From the NCBI GenBank assembly GCA_020438395.1, contig JAGQUR010000018.1, positions 1 to 42,109 on the forward strand: a DNA stretch of 42,109 nt. Direction: 5' to 3'. The position numbers were made by a program, and so were the translations under genes. This document shows positions 24,963-33,210 of this stretch, one piece after another. Each line of letters begins with the position of its first letter. Within the stretch, counting starts at the first letter, position 1. A model generated the notes under the pieces. The model had not been told where the DNA came from. It ran no database searches and saw only the letters and a program-made list of their open reading frames with translations. Source of the DNA: Solirubrobacterales bacterium (GTDB taxonomy: Bacteria; Actinomycetota; Thermoleophilia; Solirubrobacterales; 70-9).

Positions 24963-25832
24963 TTGAGGCACCCAACCGTGTTCCAGTATTCGATGCTTCG
25001 CTCCCCCCTCACATCAGACGGCCTCCGGGCCGCCCGGATTCTCACGTTCCTGACCGCTGTTGCGCTCCTGGTCACGCTGGCTTTCGCGTCCCATTCGGAA
25101 GCGAAATCCACCAAGCGGATCTCGCTCGGCGCCCGCAACTTGGCGACCCTTGCCCCGAACTGCGGCAGGGACTTCAGCCGCGACTGCACGGTCGAAGGGA
25201 AGCTGACCGCCTTCCAGTCGCTCACTTCCCGTTACCCGGGACGCAACTTCGTCGTGCCGTTCAACGGCAAGCTGGTCACCTGGTCGATCTCCCTGGCCAA
25301 TCCGACCCGGGGTGACATCGACAACAATCCGGCCCAGCTGCCGGCCTTCAACACGATCTTCGGCGCCCCCGCCCAGGCCGGGATCTCGATCCTGCGTCAG
25401 GTCGAGAAGCGGAAGAAGGGCGGCCCCCGCTTCAAGCTGGTTCGCAAGAGCCCGATCGAGATCCTCAATCCGTACTTCGGGACCACGGTCACCTTCGCCC
25501 TGGAGAATCCGCTCAACGTCTATGAGGGCAATGTCGTAGCACTGACCATCCCGACCTGGGCACCCGCCCTCTGGTCTCCGCGGGTCTGCAACGGCACGAT
25601 CTACGGCGACCTGGACCCCGGCAAGTGCGATCAGGCGCGCGAACGCTACACCTGGCGCGGCAGCCGGGTTTCCCGCGGCGACCCCGCGACCTGTGAGCTC
25701 AGCAACGACGGCGGACCGAACGAGCAGCTTCAGAAGACCGCACCGCAGACCCGGATCGAATCGGTTCGCAGGTACGGCTGCTACTACGGCGGCAACGTGC
25801 TGCTGTACTCGGCGCTGATCGTCGGTCGCTGA
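24963..25832 (+). CDS. exported protein of unknown function, paralogue A
   Basis: A 289-residue protein I do not recognise. It has a hydrophobic signal at about residues 24-46, then a mature part with six cysteines shared with the neighbouring paralogue (contexts PNC, DC, VC, KC, TC and YGCYY), suggesting disulfides outside the cell. Shared motifs include NFVVPF, the YFGT block, LTIPTWAPA and TWRGSR. TTG 24963 has GGAG at 24952-24955; an ATG at 24993 is an alternative and would leave a better-sized signal peptide. The gene is followed by a close paralogue at 25945. Confidence 0.7.
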   Translation: MRHPTVFQYSMLRSPLTSDGLRAARILTFLTAVALLVTLAFASHSEAKSTKRISLGARNLATLAPNCGRDFSRDCTVEGKLTAFQSLTSRYPGRNFVVPFNGKLVTWSISLANPTRGDIDNNPAQLPAFNTIFGAPAQAGISILRQVEKRKKGGPRFKLVRKSPIEILNPYFGTTVTFALENPLNVYEGNVVALTIPTWAPALWSPRVCNGTIYGDLDPGKCDQARERYTWRGSRVSRGDPATCELSNDGGPNEQLQKTAPQTRIESVRRYGCYYGGNVLLYSALIVGR

Positions 25833-25900
25833 CCCGGGTATCCGGGGCGCGCTCGCCGGCGAGACCGGTCCGGGCAGGATTTCCCGTCATCTCCTTCCAC

Positions 25901-25928
25901 TTGAACTTCCGCAACGAGGGCGTAGCCT
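25901..25928 (+). promoter_or_regulatory. promoter of exported paralogue B
   Basis: TTGAAC (25901-25906) and TAGCCT (25923-25928) are spaced by 16 bp, a good housekeeping-type promoter. The start codon is 16 bases beyond the -10, giving a leader of about 10 bases. Confidence 0.55.
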
Positions 25929-25944
25929 CGGTGTTGCTTTCTAT

Positions 25945-26799
25945 ATGGCCGAATTTCGTTCACATCTCAATGTGAGCCGCCCGGCCCTCCGCGTCGGCGC
26001 GCTCATCATCGCCACTCTGGGTCTGCTCGCCTGCCTTGCCGTCAGCGGGGTCTTCACCGAGGCCGACGGCAAGAGCAACCGGCGCGTCCTGCTCGGAGCC
26101 ACCAAGAACCGCGTGACGCCGAACTGCGGGACGCAGGCCGGTGCGAGGGCCTGCATCGCGGAGGGCAAGGTCACCGGCTTCCAGGTCTTCCAGAAGGGAA
26201 CCCGGGGCAAGAACTTCATCGTGCCCTTCGGCAAGGGCAAGGTCGTTGCCTGGTCGATCCAGCTCTCCAATCCTACGGGCAAGGACAGCCAGCGCTACGG
26301 ACCGGCCCAGCGGCCCTACTTCAACAAGCTCTTCGGAACGCCGTCCAAGGCACGCATCTCGATTCTCCGCAAGATCAAGAGCGGCCCCAAGTACCCGCCC
26401 CGGTACAAGCTGATCAGGGCCAGCGGCACCCAGCTCCTGAACCGTTACTTCGGCACGGAGATCAAGTTCGCGATCAAGCCGCTGAATGTGATCAGGGGAG
26501 ACATCGTCGCCCTCACCATCCCGACCTGGGCGCCGGCCTTCTGGGTGCCGTATGCCTGTAGCGCCGCGACCAACGGCGGTCTGGTCAATCCGTCCCGTTG
26601 CGCGAACGCCCGCAAGTACAACACCTGGCGCGGCAGCCGCGCCCCGGGCAAGTGCTCGATCGGCACCGACGCCTTCGACCGGCCGAACGACGCCCTGAAG
26701 AGCTCACACCCCCAGCAGAAGATCAATTCGATCAAGCGCTACGGCTGCTACTACGACGCGGGCCGCCTCCTCTACAAGGCGACTGTCGTCGCCCGGTAG
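25945..26799 (+). CDS. exported protein of unknown function, paralogue B
   Basis: A 284-residue paralogue of the protein at 24963, aligning over the whole mature length (VPNCG-like TPNCG, NFIVPFGKGKVVAWSIQLSNPT, RYFGTE, VALTIPTWAPAFW, TWRGSR and KRYGCYY). A signal helix lies at about residues 17-38. Six cysteines match those of paralogue A. The mature protein is basic and rich in beta-prone segments; no enzyme motif is visible. The two genes probably arose by tandem duplication. Each seems to have its own start signals rather than being coupled. Confidence 0.72.
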   Translation: MAEFRSHLNVSRPALRVGALIIATLGLLACLAVSGVFTEADGKSNRRVLLGATKNRVTPNCGTQAGARACIAEGKVTGFQVFQKGTRGKNFIVPFGKGKVVAWSIQLSNPTGKDSQRYGPAQRPYFNKLFGTPSKARISILRKIKSGPKYPPRYKLIRASGTQLLNRYFGTEIKFAIKPLNVIRGDIVALTIPTWAPAFWVPYACSAATNGGLVNPSRCANARKYNTWRGSRAPGKCSIGTDAFDRPNDALKSSHPQQKINSIKRYGCYYDAGRLLYKATVVAR

Positions 26800-26871
26800 G
26801 CGGCGAGCTTCGCAAGCAGGCTTTGTGGTGGCGCCGCGGGGCCGGGCGGGCATCCCCGGGACGCGGGATGC

Positions 26872-26890
26872 GGGCGGCATTCAGCCGCCC
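26872..26890 (+). terminator. hairpin downstream of exported paralogue B
   Basis: GGGCGGC (26872-26878) and GCCGCCC (26884-26890) form a perfect 7-bp stem with a 5-base loop (ATTCA). Only a weak T content follows. It lies between convergent genes and could end transcription from the left. Confidence 0.4.
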
Positions 26891-26982
26891 TACTCCTGAG
26901 TGTCCCGGAGACGCCCACCCGACCCCACGGCTACCCAAGCCAGCAACTCATCCCTGTTACCGCACGGCGGGTTCCACTGGGA

Positions 26983-27002
26983 GGGCGGGTTGGACCCCGC
27001 CC
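26983..27002 (-). terminator. hairpin downstream of the zinc-ribbon gene
   Basis: GGGCGGG (26983-26989) and CCCGCCC (26996-27002) form a 7-bp GC stem with a 6-base loop, starting about 10 bases after the stop of the minus-strand gene at 27012. There is no T-run. Confidence 0.4.
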
Positions 27003-27011
27003 GACTTGCAG

Positions 27012-27284
27012 TTAAGCGGCAGGCAGCCCGCAGAACTCGCAGGTGGCGAGGTCGCGGGGGGTGAGCTGCTCGCAGCGGCGGCAAACCCGGAGGTTGACCG
27101 GGGTGCGGGGGAGGGCCGAGCCGACCCCGTCCTGGGGCAGGACAGCGGCCACGGGCTCGAGTTCCTCACCCGTTTCGGCGTCCCTGTAGACGACGCCTTC
27201 GCGGACGGGAGCGATGGCCTCGCGGCCCGAAGCGGCGGCGCGAAGACGGTAGGTCGGATCGGTGGGGGCGTTTTCAGTCGTCAT
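27012..27284 (-). CDS. small zinc-ribbon protein
   Basis: A 90-residue soluble protein whose C-terminus has two CxxC pairs, CRRC (68-71) and CEFC (82-85), spaced like a zinc ribbon. The N-terminal part is polar with no recognisable domain. ATG 27284 (MTTENAPTD) is preferred to an upstream frame start because TATTCT lies 8 bases upstream on the same strand, implying a leaderless transcript. It is divergent from the glycosyltransferase gene, sharing a 23-base gap. Zinc ribbons of this size often bind nucleic acid or a protein partner; function is unknown here. Confidence 0.65.
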   Translation of the reverse strand: MTTENAPTDPTYRLRAAASGREAIAPVREGVVYRDAETGEELEPVAAVLPQDGVGSALPRTPVNLRVCRRCEQLTPRDLATCEFCGLPAA

Positions 27285-27292
27285 CAAGGGGG

Positions 27293-27298
27293 AGAATA
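27293..27298 (-). promoter_or_regulatory. -10 element of the zinc-ribbon gene
   Basis: TATTCT on the minus strand is 8 bases upstream of the ATG at 27284, with no Shine-Dalgarno sequence, so the message is probably leaderless. It lies in the 23-base gap between two divergent genes, so the promoters must overlap. Confidence 0.45.
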
Positions 27299-27307
27299 TC
27301 CACATAC

Positions 27308-28855
27308 ATGAAGATCCTCATCTTTCACGGCTACCTGCTGCGCGGGACCGGGAGCAACATCTACAACGCCAACCTCGCCCTCGCCCTGGCCGGTCTCGGC
27401 CATGACGTCCACCTGCTCTGTCAGGACCGGGAAGCCGAGAGTCTCGACTGGGTCAATTCCGTGGGCACCTGGCCCCAGGCCGGGGAAGACGGAATCGGGC
27501 CGCTTTCGGTCGAGGATCTGCGCCCCGCGGCAGGCGAAGGATCGATCACCGTCTACCGGCCCCCGATCGGCACCGTGCTCCCCGTCTACGTCGAGGATCC
27601 CTACGAGGGCTTCGAGGCCCGCGCCTTTCCCCGCCTGAGCGACGAGGAGATCGAACACTATGTCGGCGTCAACGTGGCCGCGGTCCAGGCGGTCGACCGG
27701 CAGGTCGGCGGGGTTGAGGCGGCTCTCGCCAACCATCTGATCATGGGTCCGGTCATCCTTGCCCGATCCGGGGTGAGGCCATACGCGGTCAAGAACCACG
27801 GCTCGGACCTCGAGTACACGATCAAGCCGAATCCGCGGTTCGTCCCCTGGGCGGCCGAGGGACTGGAGCCGGCGGCCGCGGTCCTGGTCGGCTCACATCA
27901 CACCGCCGCCTCGATGTGGGAGGCGATCCCCGGGCTCGGGCTGGAAGAGAAAACCGGTTTCGGCCCTCCCGGGGTCGACACCATGGCCTTCGCCCCCCTT
28001 GCTCCCGGCGAGCACGAGAAGCGGATCTCCAGCCTGCGGGAAGACATTGCCGGTGAACCGCCCTCAACGACTTTCGGCCGGGACGCCGATGAAGCCGTGT
28101 CCGCGCTGGCCGAATTCGAAGCCGCCGAGGGGCCCAGGGTGATCTTCGTCGGCAAGCTGATCGTCTCCAAGGGAGTCGACCTGATCGTCGCGGCCTGGCC
28201 GCTGATCCATCGCCAGAACCCCGGGGCGAAGCTGATGCTGGTCGGATTCGGGGCCTACGAGATGGGGCTGCGGGCGCTGGTCACGGCGGTAACCGACGGC
28301 GATCTGCAGGCGGCTCGTGACATCGCGATGGTCGGCCGGGCGCTTGAGGGCGGGGACGAGGAACCGCTTTCCTACCTGACCTCGTTCTTCGCCCACCCTC
28401 CTGTCGGCTACGACGAGGCGGGGATAGCGGCGGCCGGATCGATTTCCTTCGCCGGCCGGCTCGAGCATGACGAGGTGGCCCGAGTGGTTCCCGCCTCCGA
28501 CTCGATGATTGTGCCTTCGACCTTCCCCGAGGCGTTCGGCATGGTTGCGGCCGAGGCCGCAGCCTCCGGGGTGCTGCCGGTCTGCGCCGAGCACTCCGGG
28601 CTGGCCGAGGTGACGGGCACCCTGGCCGAGGAGGTTCCGGAGGTCAAATCGATGATCGGGCTGCCGCTCGGCCCCGGAGCGGTCGCCGAGCTGGCGGGCA
28701 AGGTCAACCGCTGGCTGGCTCTGGATCGGCCGGAGAGGATGCGGATCGGTAAAAACATTGCCGAGTCAGCCGATAGGAATTGGAGCTGGCAGGGGGTGGC
28801 GAGGGACGTGATTTCCGCATCAGCAGGCCAAGTTCGAAAAGTCGAGCGCACGTGA
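27308..28855 (+). CDS. glycosyltransferase family 4 protein
   Basis: A 515-residue GT-B fold retaining glycosyltransferase. The N-terminal domain begins MKILIFHGYLLRGTGSNIYN with the Gly-rich acceptor loop and HDVHLL. The C-terminal domain has VGKLIVSKGVDLIVAAWP, KLMLVGFG and the nucleotide-sugar site PSTFPEAFGMVAAEAAASG. It is longer than typical GT4 enzymes (about 380 residues), with extra sequence between the domains. There is no signal peptide, so it acts at the cytoplasmic side. Donor and acceptor cannot be read from sequence. AAGGGGGAGAA lies 11-21 bases before the ATG. Confidence 0.85.
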   Translation: MKILIFHGYLLRGTGSNIYNANLALALAGLGHDVHLLCQDREAESLDWVNSVGTWPQAGEDGIGPLSVEDLRPAAGEGSITVYRPPIGTVLPVYVEDPYEGFEARAFPRLSDEEIEHYVGVNVAAVQAVDRQVGGVEAALANHLIMGPVILARSGVRPYAVKNHGSDLEYTIKPNPRFVPWAAEGLEPAAAVLVGSHHTAASMWEAIPGLGLEEKTGFGPPGVDTMAFAPLAPGEHEKRISSLREDIAGEPPSTTFGRDADEAVSALAEFEAAEGPRVIFVGKLIVSKGVDLIVAAWPLIHRQNPGAKLMLVGFGAYEMGLRALVTAVTDGDLQAARDIAMVGRALEGGDEEPLSYLTSFFAHPPVGYDEAGIAAAGSISFAGRLEHDEVARVVPASDSMIVPSTFPEAFGMVAAEAAASGVLPVCAEHSGLAEVTGTLAEEVPEVKSMIGLPLGPGAVAELAGKVNRWLALDRPERMRIGKNIAESADRNWSWQGVARDVISASAGQVRKVERT

Positions 28856-28889
28856 GCGGGGGTCAGAGAGCATTCGTCCCCGGCTCCAA

Positions 28890-28895
28890 TAGAAT
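28890..28895 (+). promoter_or_regulatory. -10 element of the cytochrome oxidase operon (TAGAATGGC motif)
   Basis: TAGAAT is followed by GGCGGGC and lies 12 bases before the ctaC ATG. The same TAGAATGGC string occurs upstream of the dihaem cytochrome gene (minus strand, 37407-37399) and at the start of the second oxidase-like cluster (42066-42058). No -35 consensus is visible. Confidence 0.5.
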
Positions 28896-28907
28896 GGCGG
28901 GCGCCTC

Positions 28908-29723
28908 ATGACTCGTCTCCCGATTTTGAAAATGGTGCTGGCCGTAATCGTCTTCGGCACGGTCCAGTCAGTCATCCTGCTCCAGTTCAACTGGTTCGGC
29001 GATGAAGCTTCGACCGCGGCCAAGCCGATCGACACGCTGCTCGATGTCACCATCATCATTTCCTCCTTCATCTTCGCGATCGTCTGTGTCGCCCTCGGCT
29101 ACGCCCTGATCAAGTGGCGGGCCAAGCCGGGCGACGAAAGCGACGGTCTGCCGATCCACGGCAACACGCGGCTCGAGATCATCTGGACGATCATTCCGGT
29201 GATCATCGTGCTCGGCCTGGCCGGCTACTCGTGGGCGGTTCTCGATGACATCGAGAAGACCGACAGCAACGCGCTTCACATCAATGCCTACGCCCAGCAG
29301 TTCGCCTGGACCTTCGGGTACCCGGAGGACGGCAACAAGTGGAGCGAAGGCGAACTGCATGTACCGGTCGACCGGCAGGTCATCTTCGACCTTCAGGCGC
29401 AGGACGTGATCCACTCGTTCTGGGTGCCGGAATGGCGAATAAAGAAGGACGCCGTGCCGGGCCTTGAGACCGAAGTGATCGTGACGCCCGACAAGGAGGG
29501 CACGTACTCGCTGATCTGTGCCGAGCTCTGCGGTCTCGGTCACACGACCATGCGGGCCACGGTGGTGGTCGAGTCCGAGGCGAAGTACAAAGCCTGGCTC
29601 AACAAGCAGACCACGCAGGTCCCGGAAGATATTCTTAAGACGACGAACCAGTACGAAGCAGATCAGTTGAAGAAGGAAGAGCAGTCCGGGGGCATTGAAG
29701 GAAGCGGGGTCATCGAACAGTGA
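28908..29723 (+). CDS. ctaC: cytochrome c oxidase subunit II
   Basis: Carries the CuA centre that takes electrons from cytochrome c. The 271-residue protein has an N-terminal hydrophobic segment, two transmembrane helices (about 43-68 and 89-111) and an outer cupredoxin domain. All CuA ligands are present: His169 in VIHSFWVPEW, Cys204, Glu206, Cys208, His212 and Met215 in CAELCGLGHTTM. The aromatic electron-entry segment QQFAWTFGYP is intact. There is no fused C-terminal cytochrome c domain, so this is not a caa3-type subunit. The gene heads the oxidase operon. Confidence 0.97.
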   Translation: MTRLPILKMVLAVIVFGTVQSVILLQFNWFGDEASTAAKPIDTLLDVTIIISSFIFAIVCVALGYALIKWRAKPGDESDGLPIHGNTRLEIIWTIIPVIIVLGLAGYSWAVLDDIEKTDSNALHINAYAQQFAWTFGYPEDGNKWSEGELHVPVDRQVIFDLQAQDVIHSFWVPEWRIKKDAVPGLETEVIVTPDKEGTYSLICAELCGLGHTTMRATVVVESEAKYKAWLNKQTTQVPEDILKTTNQYEADQLKKEEQSGGIEGSGVIEQ

Positions 29724-29760
29724 CCACCTCGCTCCGCAACCCGATGATGGAGGTCAAGTA

Positions 29761-31674
29761 ATGGCAGCGGCAATCAGGCAACCAGGTTGGTACAGGGGTG
29801 CGATCGGGCTGGTGCTCGGAGCGGCCTTCGGTTTCTGTCTCGTGGTCGGATTGCGCCTGCTTTCGGGTCTCGATGCCTTCCAGACCGAGCAGACCGGCTA
29901 TCCGCAGGTCATCGTGCCGCTGATCACCGCGCCGTTCGGTTTCCTGTTCGGTTTCGGGGCCTTCGACTACTGGTTCCGCTGGGCGGCCGGCAAACCGACC
30001 ATCCCGGAAGACCATTCCGGTCACGGCGCCACAAAGTGGCAGGACTACTTCAAGTTCAACACCGACCACAAGGTGATCGGCACCCAGTACGTCGTCACCA
30101 CCCTGTTCTTCTTCCTGATCGGCGGCCTGCTGGCGCTCCTGATGCGCGCCGAGCTCGCCCAGCCGGGCACCCAGATCGTCGCCGCCAACACCTTCAACGG
30201 CCTCTTCTCGACCCACGCCGTGGTGATGATCTTCCTCTTCATCATTCCGGTCTTCGCGGGCCTCGCCAACTACGTCCTGCCGCTGATGATCGGCGCCCCG
30301 GACATGGCCTTCCCGCGGCTCAACGCGCTTTCCTTCTGGCTGCTGCCGATTGCCGGCATCATCTTCCTGGGCAGCTTCCTGGCCCCCGGTGGCTCCTTCG
30401 ACGCCGGCTGGACCGGTTACGCGCCGCTATCCACCGGCGCCCCGCTCGGGCAAACGTTCTTCAACATCGGCGTCCAGTTCGCGGGCGCATCCTCGATCGC
30501 GACTGCGTTGAACTTCCTGGTCACGATCATCACCATGCGTGCGCCGGGGATGAACCTCTGGCGGATGCCGCTTCTGGTCTGGGCCAACCTCTCGACCTCG
30601 CTGCTGGTCGTTGGCGCGACCCCCTTCGTCGCCGGCGCCCAGTTCATGGTCTTCTTCGACCGCATCCTCGGGATGAACTTCTTCAACTTCCTCGAGGGCG
30701 GCGACGTCATCTCCTACCAGCACATTTTCTGGTTCTACTCACACCCGGCCGTGTACATCATGATGTTGCCCGGCTTCGGGATCATCTCGGAGATCATCTC
30801 CACCCATGCCCGAAAGCCGGTCTTCGGCTATCGGCTGATGGCCCTGGCGCTGATCGGCATCGTCGTGCTCAGCTACTCGGTCTGGGCCCACCACATGTTC
30901 GTGGCCGGCATGTTCAGCTGGCTGCGGGTGCCGATCATGATCACCACCATGCTGATCGCGGTGCCGACCGGCATCAAGGTCTTCTCGTGGCTGGGAACAC
31001 TTTTCTACGGCAAGATCCACACATATTCGACGGCGATGTTGTTCGCTCTGGCCTTCATCATCACCTTCACCGTCGGTGGTATTTCAGGCGTGATGCTCGG
31101 CATGATCCCGATCGACATCCACGTCTCGGACACCTACTTCGTGGTCGCCCACATTCACTTCGTGCTGTTCGGCGGTTCGGTCTTCACGATCTTCGCCGGC
31201 ATCTACCACTGGTTCCCGAAGATGACCGGACGCATGTATGACGAGCGCCTCGGCCGCATCCACTTCTGGGGCACCCTGGTCGGCACCTGGATGACCTTCA
31301 TCCCGATGCACTGGATCGGCATGGACGGCATGCCCCGCCGCGTTGCGGACTACGCCTCGCAGTACGGCGACTGGAACCTGCTGATCTCCGTCTCGGCCTT
31401 CGTGCTCGGCGCGGTCCAGCTGGTCTTCCTCTACAACATGATCGTCAGCTGGCGCTTCGGCCCGAAGGCCGGCCCCAACCCCTGGCGCGCCAACTCGATC
31501 GAGTGGCAGGTCTCCTCGCCGCCGCCGGTCTTCAACTTCGACGAGATCCCGAGAGTCGTCGGTGGTCCCTACGAATACGGCACCCCGGGTGCGCGTCACG
31601 CGATCATGGGTGGTGAAGGCGAAGGGGCGGAAGTGCCCGAAACGAAGCCGAGCACGGTGACCGTACCTTCATGA
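29761..31674 (+). CDS. ctaD: cytochrome c oxidase subunit I, A2-type
   Basis: Catalytic subunit holding haem a and the haem a3-CuB centre, 637 residues. Ligands are all present: His152 and His466 (haem a), His464 (haem a3), His328, His377 and His378 (CuB), with Tyr332. The glutamate of A1 oxidases is absent; the motif reads WFYSHPAVY, the YSHP signature of A2-type oxidases. Asp181 in GAPDMAFPRLN and Lys406 in TGIKVFSW mark the D and K channels. The protein has two extra N-terminal helices (about 12-34 and 48-75) before the usual twelve. ATG 29761 is preceded by GGAGG at 29747-29751; the frame is open further upstream inside ctaC. Confidence 0.97.
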   Translation: MAAAIRQPGWYRGAIGLVLGAAFGFCLVVGLRLLSGLDAFQTEQTGYPQVIVPLITAPFGFLFGFGAFDYWFRWAAGKPTIPEDHSGHGATKWQDYFKFNTDHKVIGTQYVVTTLFFFLIGGLLALLMRAELAQPGTQIVAANTFNGLFSTHAVVMIFLFIIPVFAGLANYVLPLMIGAPDMAFPRLNALSFWLLPIAGIIFLGSFLAPGGSFDAGWTGYAPLSTGAPLGQTFFNIGVQFAGASSIATALNFLVTIITMRAPGMNLWRMPLLVWANLSTSLLVVGATPFVAGAQFMVFFDRILGMNFFNFLEGGDVISYQHIFWFYSHPAVYIMMLPGFGIISEIISTHARKPVFGYRLMALALIGIVVLSYSVWAHHMFVAGMFSWLRVPIMITTMLIAVPTGIKVFSWLGTLFYGKIHTYSTAMLFALAFIITFTVGGISGVMLGMIPIDIHVSDTYFVVAHIHFVLFGGSVFTIFAGIYHWFPKMTGRMYDERLGRIHFWGTLVGTWMTFIPMHWIGMDGMPRRVADYASQYGDWNLLISVSAFVLGAVQLVFLYNMIVSWRFGPKAGPNPWRANSIEWQVSSPPPVFNFDEIPRVVGGPYEYGTPGARHAIMGGEGEGAEVPETKPSTVTVPS

Positions 31675-32573
31675 GTCAGCCCCTCCTCATCTTCCTCAAC
31701 GAGGTTGCGGGCGGGCGCAAGCTGCTCGAGGCTGCCCGGGAGAAGGCGGCCGACGCCTCCTACGTGGTGGTCGTCGCGCCGCAGAACCAGCCTTCGGTCG
31801 GCCAGCTCTTCGATCCCGAAGAAAGGGCCGAGGCAGCACGGGCCCGTGTCGATGTGACCCTCGCGGTGCTGGACGAGTTCGGCATCGAGGCGATCGGCGA
31901 GGTGCTGGACCCTGAATACGATCTGGCCCTCGGTGACGCGATCCGCAGCCACCGACCGGCCGAGGTGCTGCTCTCCTGCACCTACGATTTCCGTTTCGGA
32001 CTGACCCGGCGAGACCTCCTCTCTTGGGCGGAGATCACCTACGGGGACGTCACCAACATCACTCACATTCCGGTCCGGATCGAGGACGACTCGATCAGCC
32101 TGAACGTCACCCACACCCTGGTCGTGGCCAACCGGACTCTGACCAGCGAGGATCTTCAGGAGCGGCTGCTAGATCGCTCCGACGAGCGCCCGCACCGGTA
32201 CACGATCATCGCCCCGGCCGCCGATGACGTTTCCGAAGCGACCGTCGCCCGCAACCTGGCCTCGGTCATGGCCAAGCTCTACCACGCGGACATCGACGCG
32301 ACCGGCCAGCCGATGAGCCCCGATCCCTTCGATGCCGTCAAGAACGCGATCGAGCATTACCGCGTCGACGAGGTGCTGATCTCGACCCTCAGTGGCGAGG
32401 AGTCGCATTGGCTCAAGCAGGACCTGGTCGGCCGGGTTCGCGAGATCACCGACAAGCCGGTGGTTCACCACGAGGCCGGCCGTCCGCCTCAGGCCGTTGC
32501 CGCCGTGGTCGCCGAGGGCGAGACCGCCGACGCCGCGGCCGAAGATTCGAACGCTGAAGAGAGCGAGGCATAG
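31671..32573 (+). CDS. tandem Usp-like protein inside the oxidase operon
   Basis: A 300-residue soluble protein that appears to hold two universal-stress-protein-like alpha/beta domains (about 1-145 and 155-275). The second ends LISTLSGEESHWLKQDLVGR, followed by DKPVVHHE, which follows the pattern of the Usp C-terminal motif but without its ATP-binding glycines. An acidic Ala/Glu tail closes the protein. Its ATG overlaps the ctaD stop (ATGA) and ctaE follows after 2 bases, so it is made together with the oxidase. Function is unknown; regulation, assembly or stress-coupling of the oxidase are guesses. Confidence 0.75.
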   Translation: MSQPLLIFLNEVAGGRKLLEAAREKAADASYVVVVAPQNQPSVGQLFDPEERAEAARARVDVTLAVLDEFGIEAIGEVLDPEYDLALGDAIRSHRPAEVLLSCTYDFRFGLTRRDLLSWAEITYGDVTNITHIPVRIEDDSISLNVTHTLVVANRTLTSEDLQERLLDRSDERPHRYTIIAPAADDVSEATVARNLASVMAKLYHADIDATGQPMSPDPFDAVKNAIEHYRVDEVLISTLSGEESHWLKQDLVGRVREITDKPVVHHEAGRPPQAVAAVVAEGETADAAAEDSNAEESEA

Positions 32574-32575
32574 GG

Positions 32576-33202
32576 ATGGAAAGCGCAAGCATCGCGGCCC
32601 ACGGTCACGTGGACGATCACCATCACGGCCCGCCCGAGGCACATCAGAGCGCCCGGATCGACCGGACCATCCTCGGGATCCTGCTTTTCATTCTCTCCGA
32701 GGTGATGCTGTTCGGCGCCTTCTTCGCCGCCTACTTCTTCCTCCGTGTCGTTGCCGATCCGGCCTCCTGGCCGCCGGAGGGCATCGAGCTCCCGGTCCTG
32801 ATCGCCGGCATCAACACCTGCATCCTGGTTTCGTCCTCGTTCACGATCCACTACGCGCTCGAGGCGATCAAGCACAACAACCACCGCGGCCTCAAGCTCG
32901 GTCTGACCACGACCTGGCTGCTGGGCGCGACCTTCCTCTTCATCCAGATCAACGAGTACATCCACATCGGGTTCACCCCGCGTGACGGCGCATTCGGTTC
33001 GATCTTCTTCAGCCTCACGGGGCTTCACGGCGCCCACGTCTTCGTCGGTCTGCTCCTGCTGACCTTCGCGAACATCCGCGCCTACCGCGGCCATTTCGGG
33101 CCGGAACAGAAAGACCACCTCGGCGTCGAGGTACCAGGGATCTACTGGCACTTCGTCGACATCATGTGGATCATCGTGTTCCTCGCCGTCTACATCATCT
33201 GA
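32576..33202 (+). CDS. ctaE: cytochrome c oxidase subunit III
   Basis: A 208-residue membrane subunit with five hydrophobic helices, the short bacterial form of COX3. Family features include ILLFILSEVMLFGAFFAAYF, the FFSLTGLHGAHVFVGLLLL segment and YWHFVDIMWIIVFLAVYII at the C-terminus. The N-terminus is unusually His-rich (HGHVDDHHHG, then EAHQ), facing the cytoplasm if topology is standard; it might bind metal. It is coupled to the preceding Usp-like gene. Confidence 0.95.
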   Translation: MESASIAAHGHVDDHHHGPPEAHQSARIDRTILGILLFILSEVMLFGAFFAAYFFLRVVADPASWPPEGIELPVLIAGINTCILVSSSFTIHYALEAIKHNNHRGLKLGLTTTWLLGATFLFIQINEYIHIGFTPRDGAFGSIFFSLTGLHGAHVFVGLLLLTFANIRAYRGHFGPEQKDHLGVEVPGIYWHFVDIMWIIVFLAVYII

Positions 33203-33210
33203 CCCGGACC

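Noticed and set aside
28894..28911. Tiny upstream frame MAGAS ending in TGA that overlaps the ctaC ATG (a similar MAGLHRTP frame precedes the dihaem cytochrome gene)
   Set aside because: Both begin with the ATG embedded in TAGAATGG. If that string is a -10 element the ATG is not transcribed, and the frames are too short to judge. Kept only as an alternative reading of the motif.
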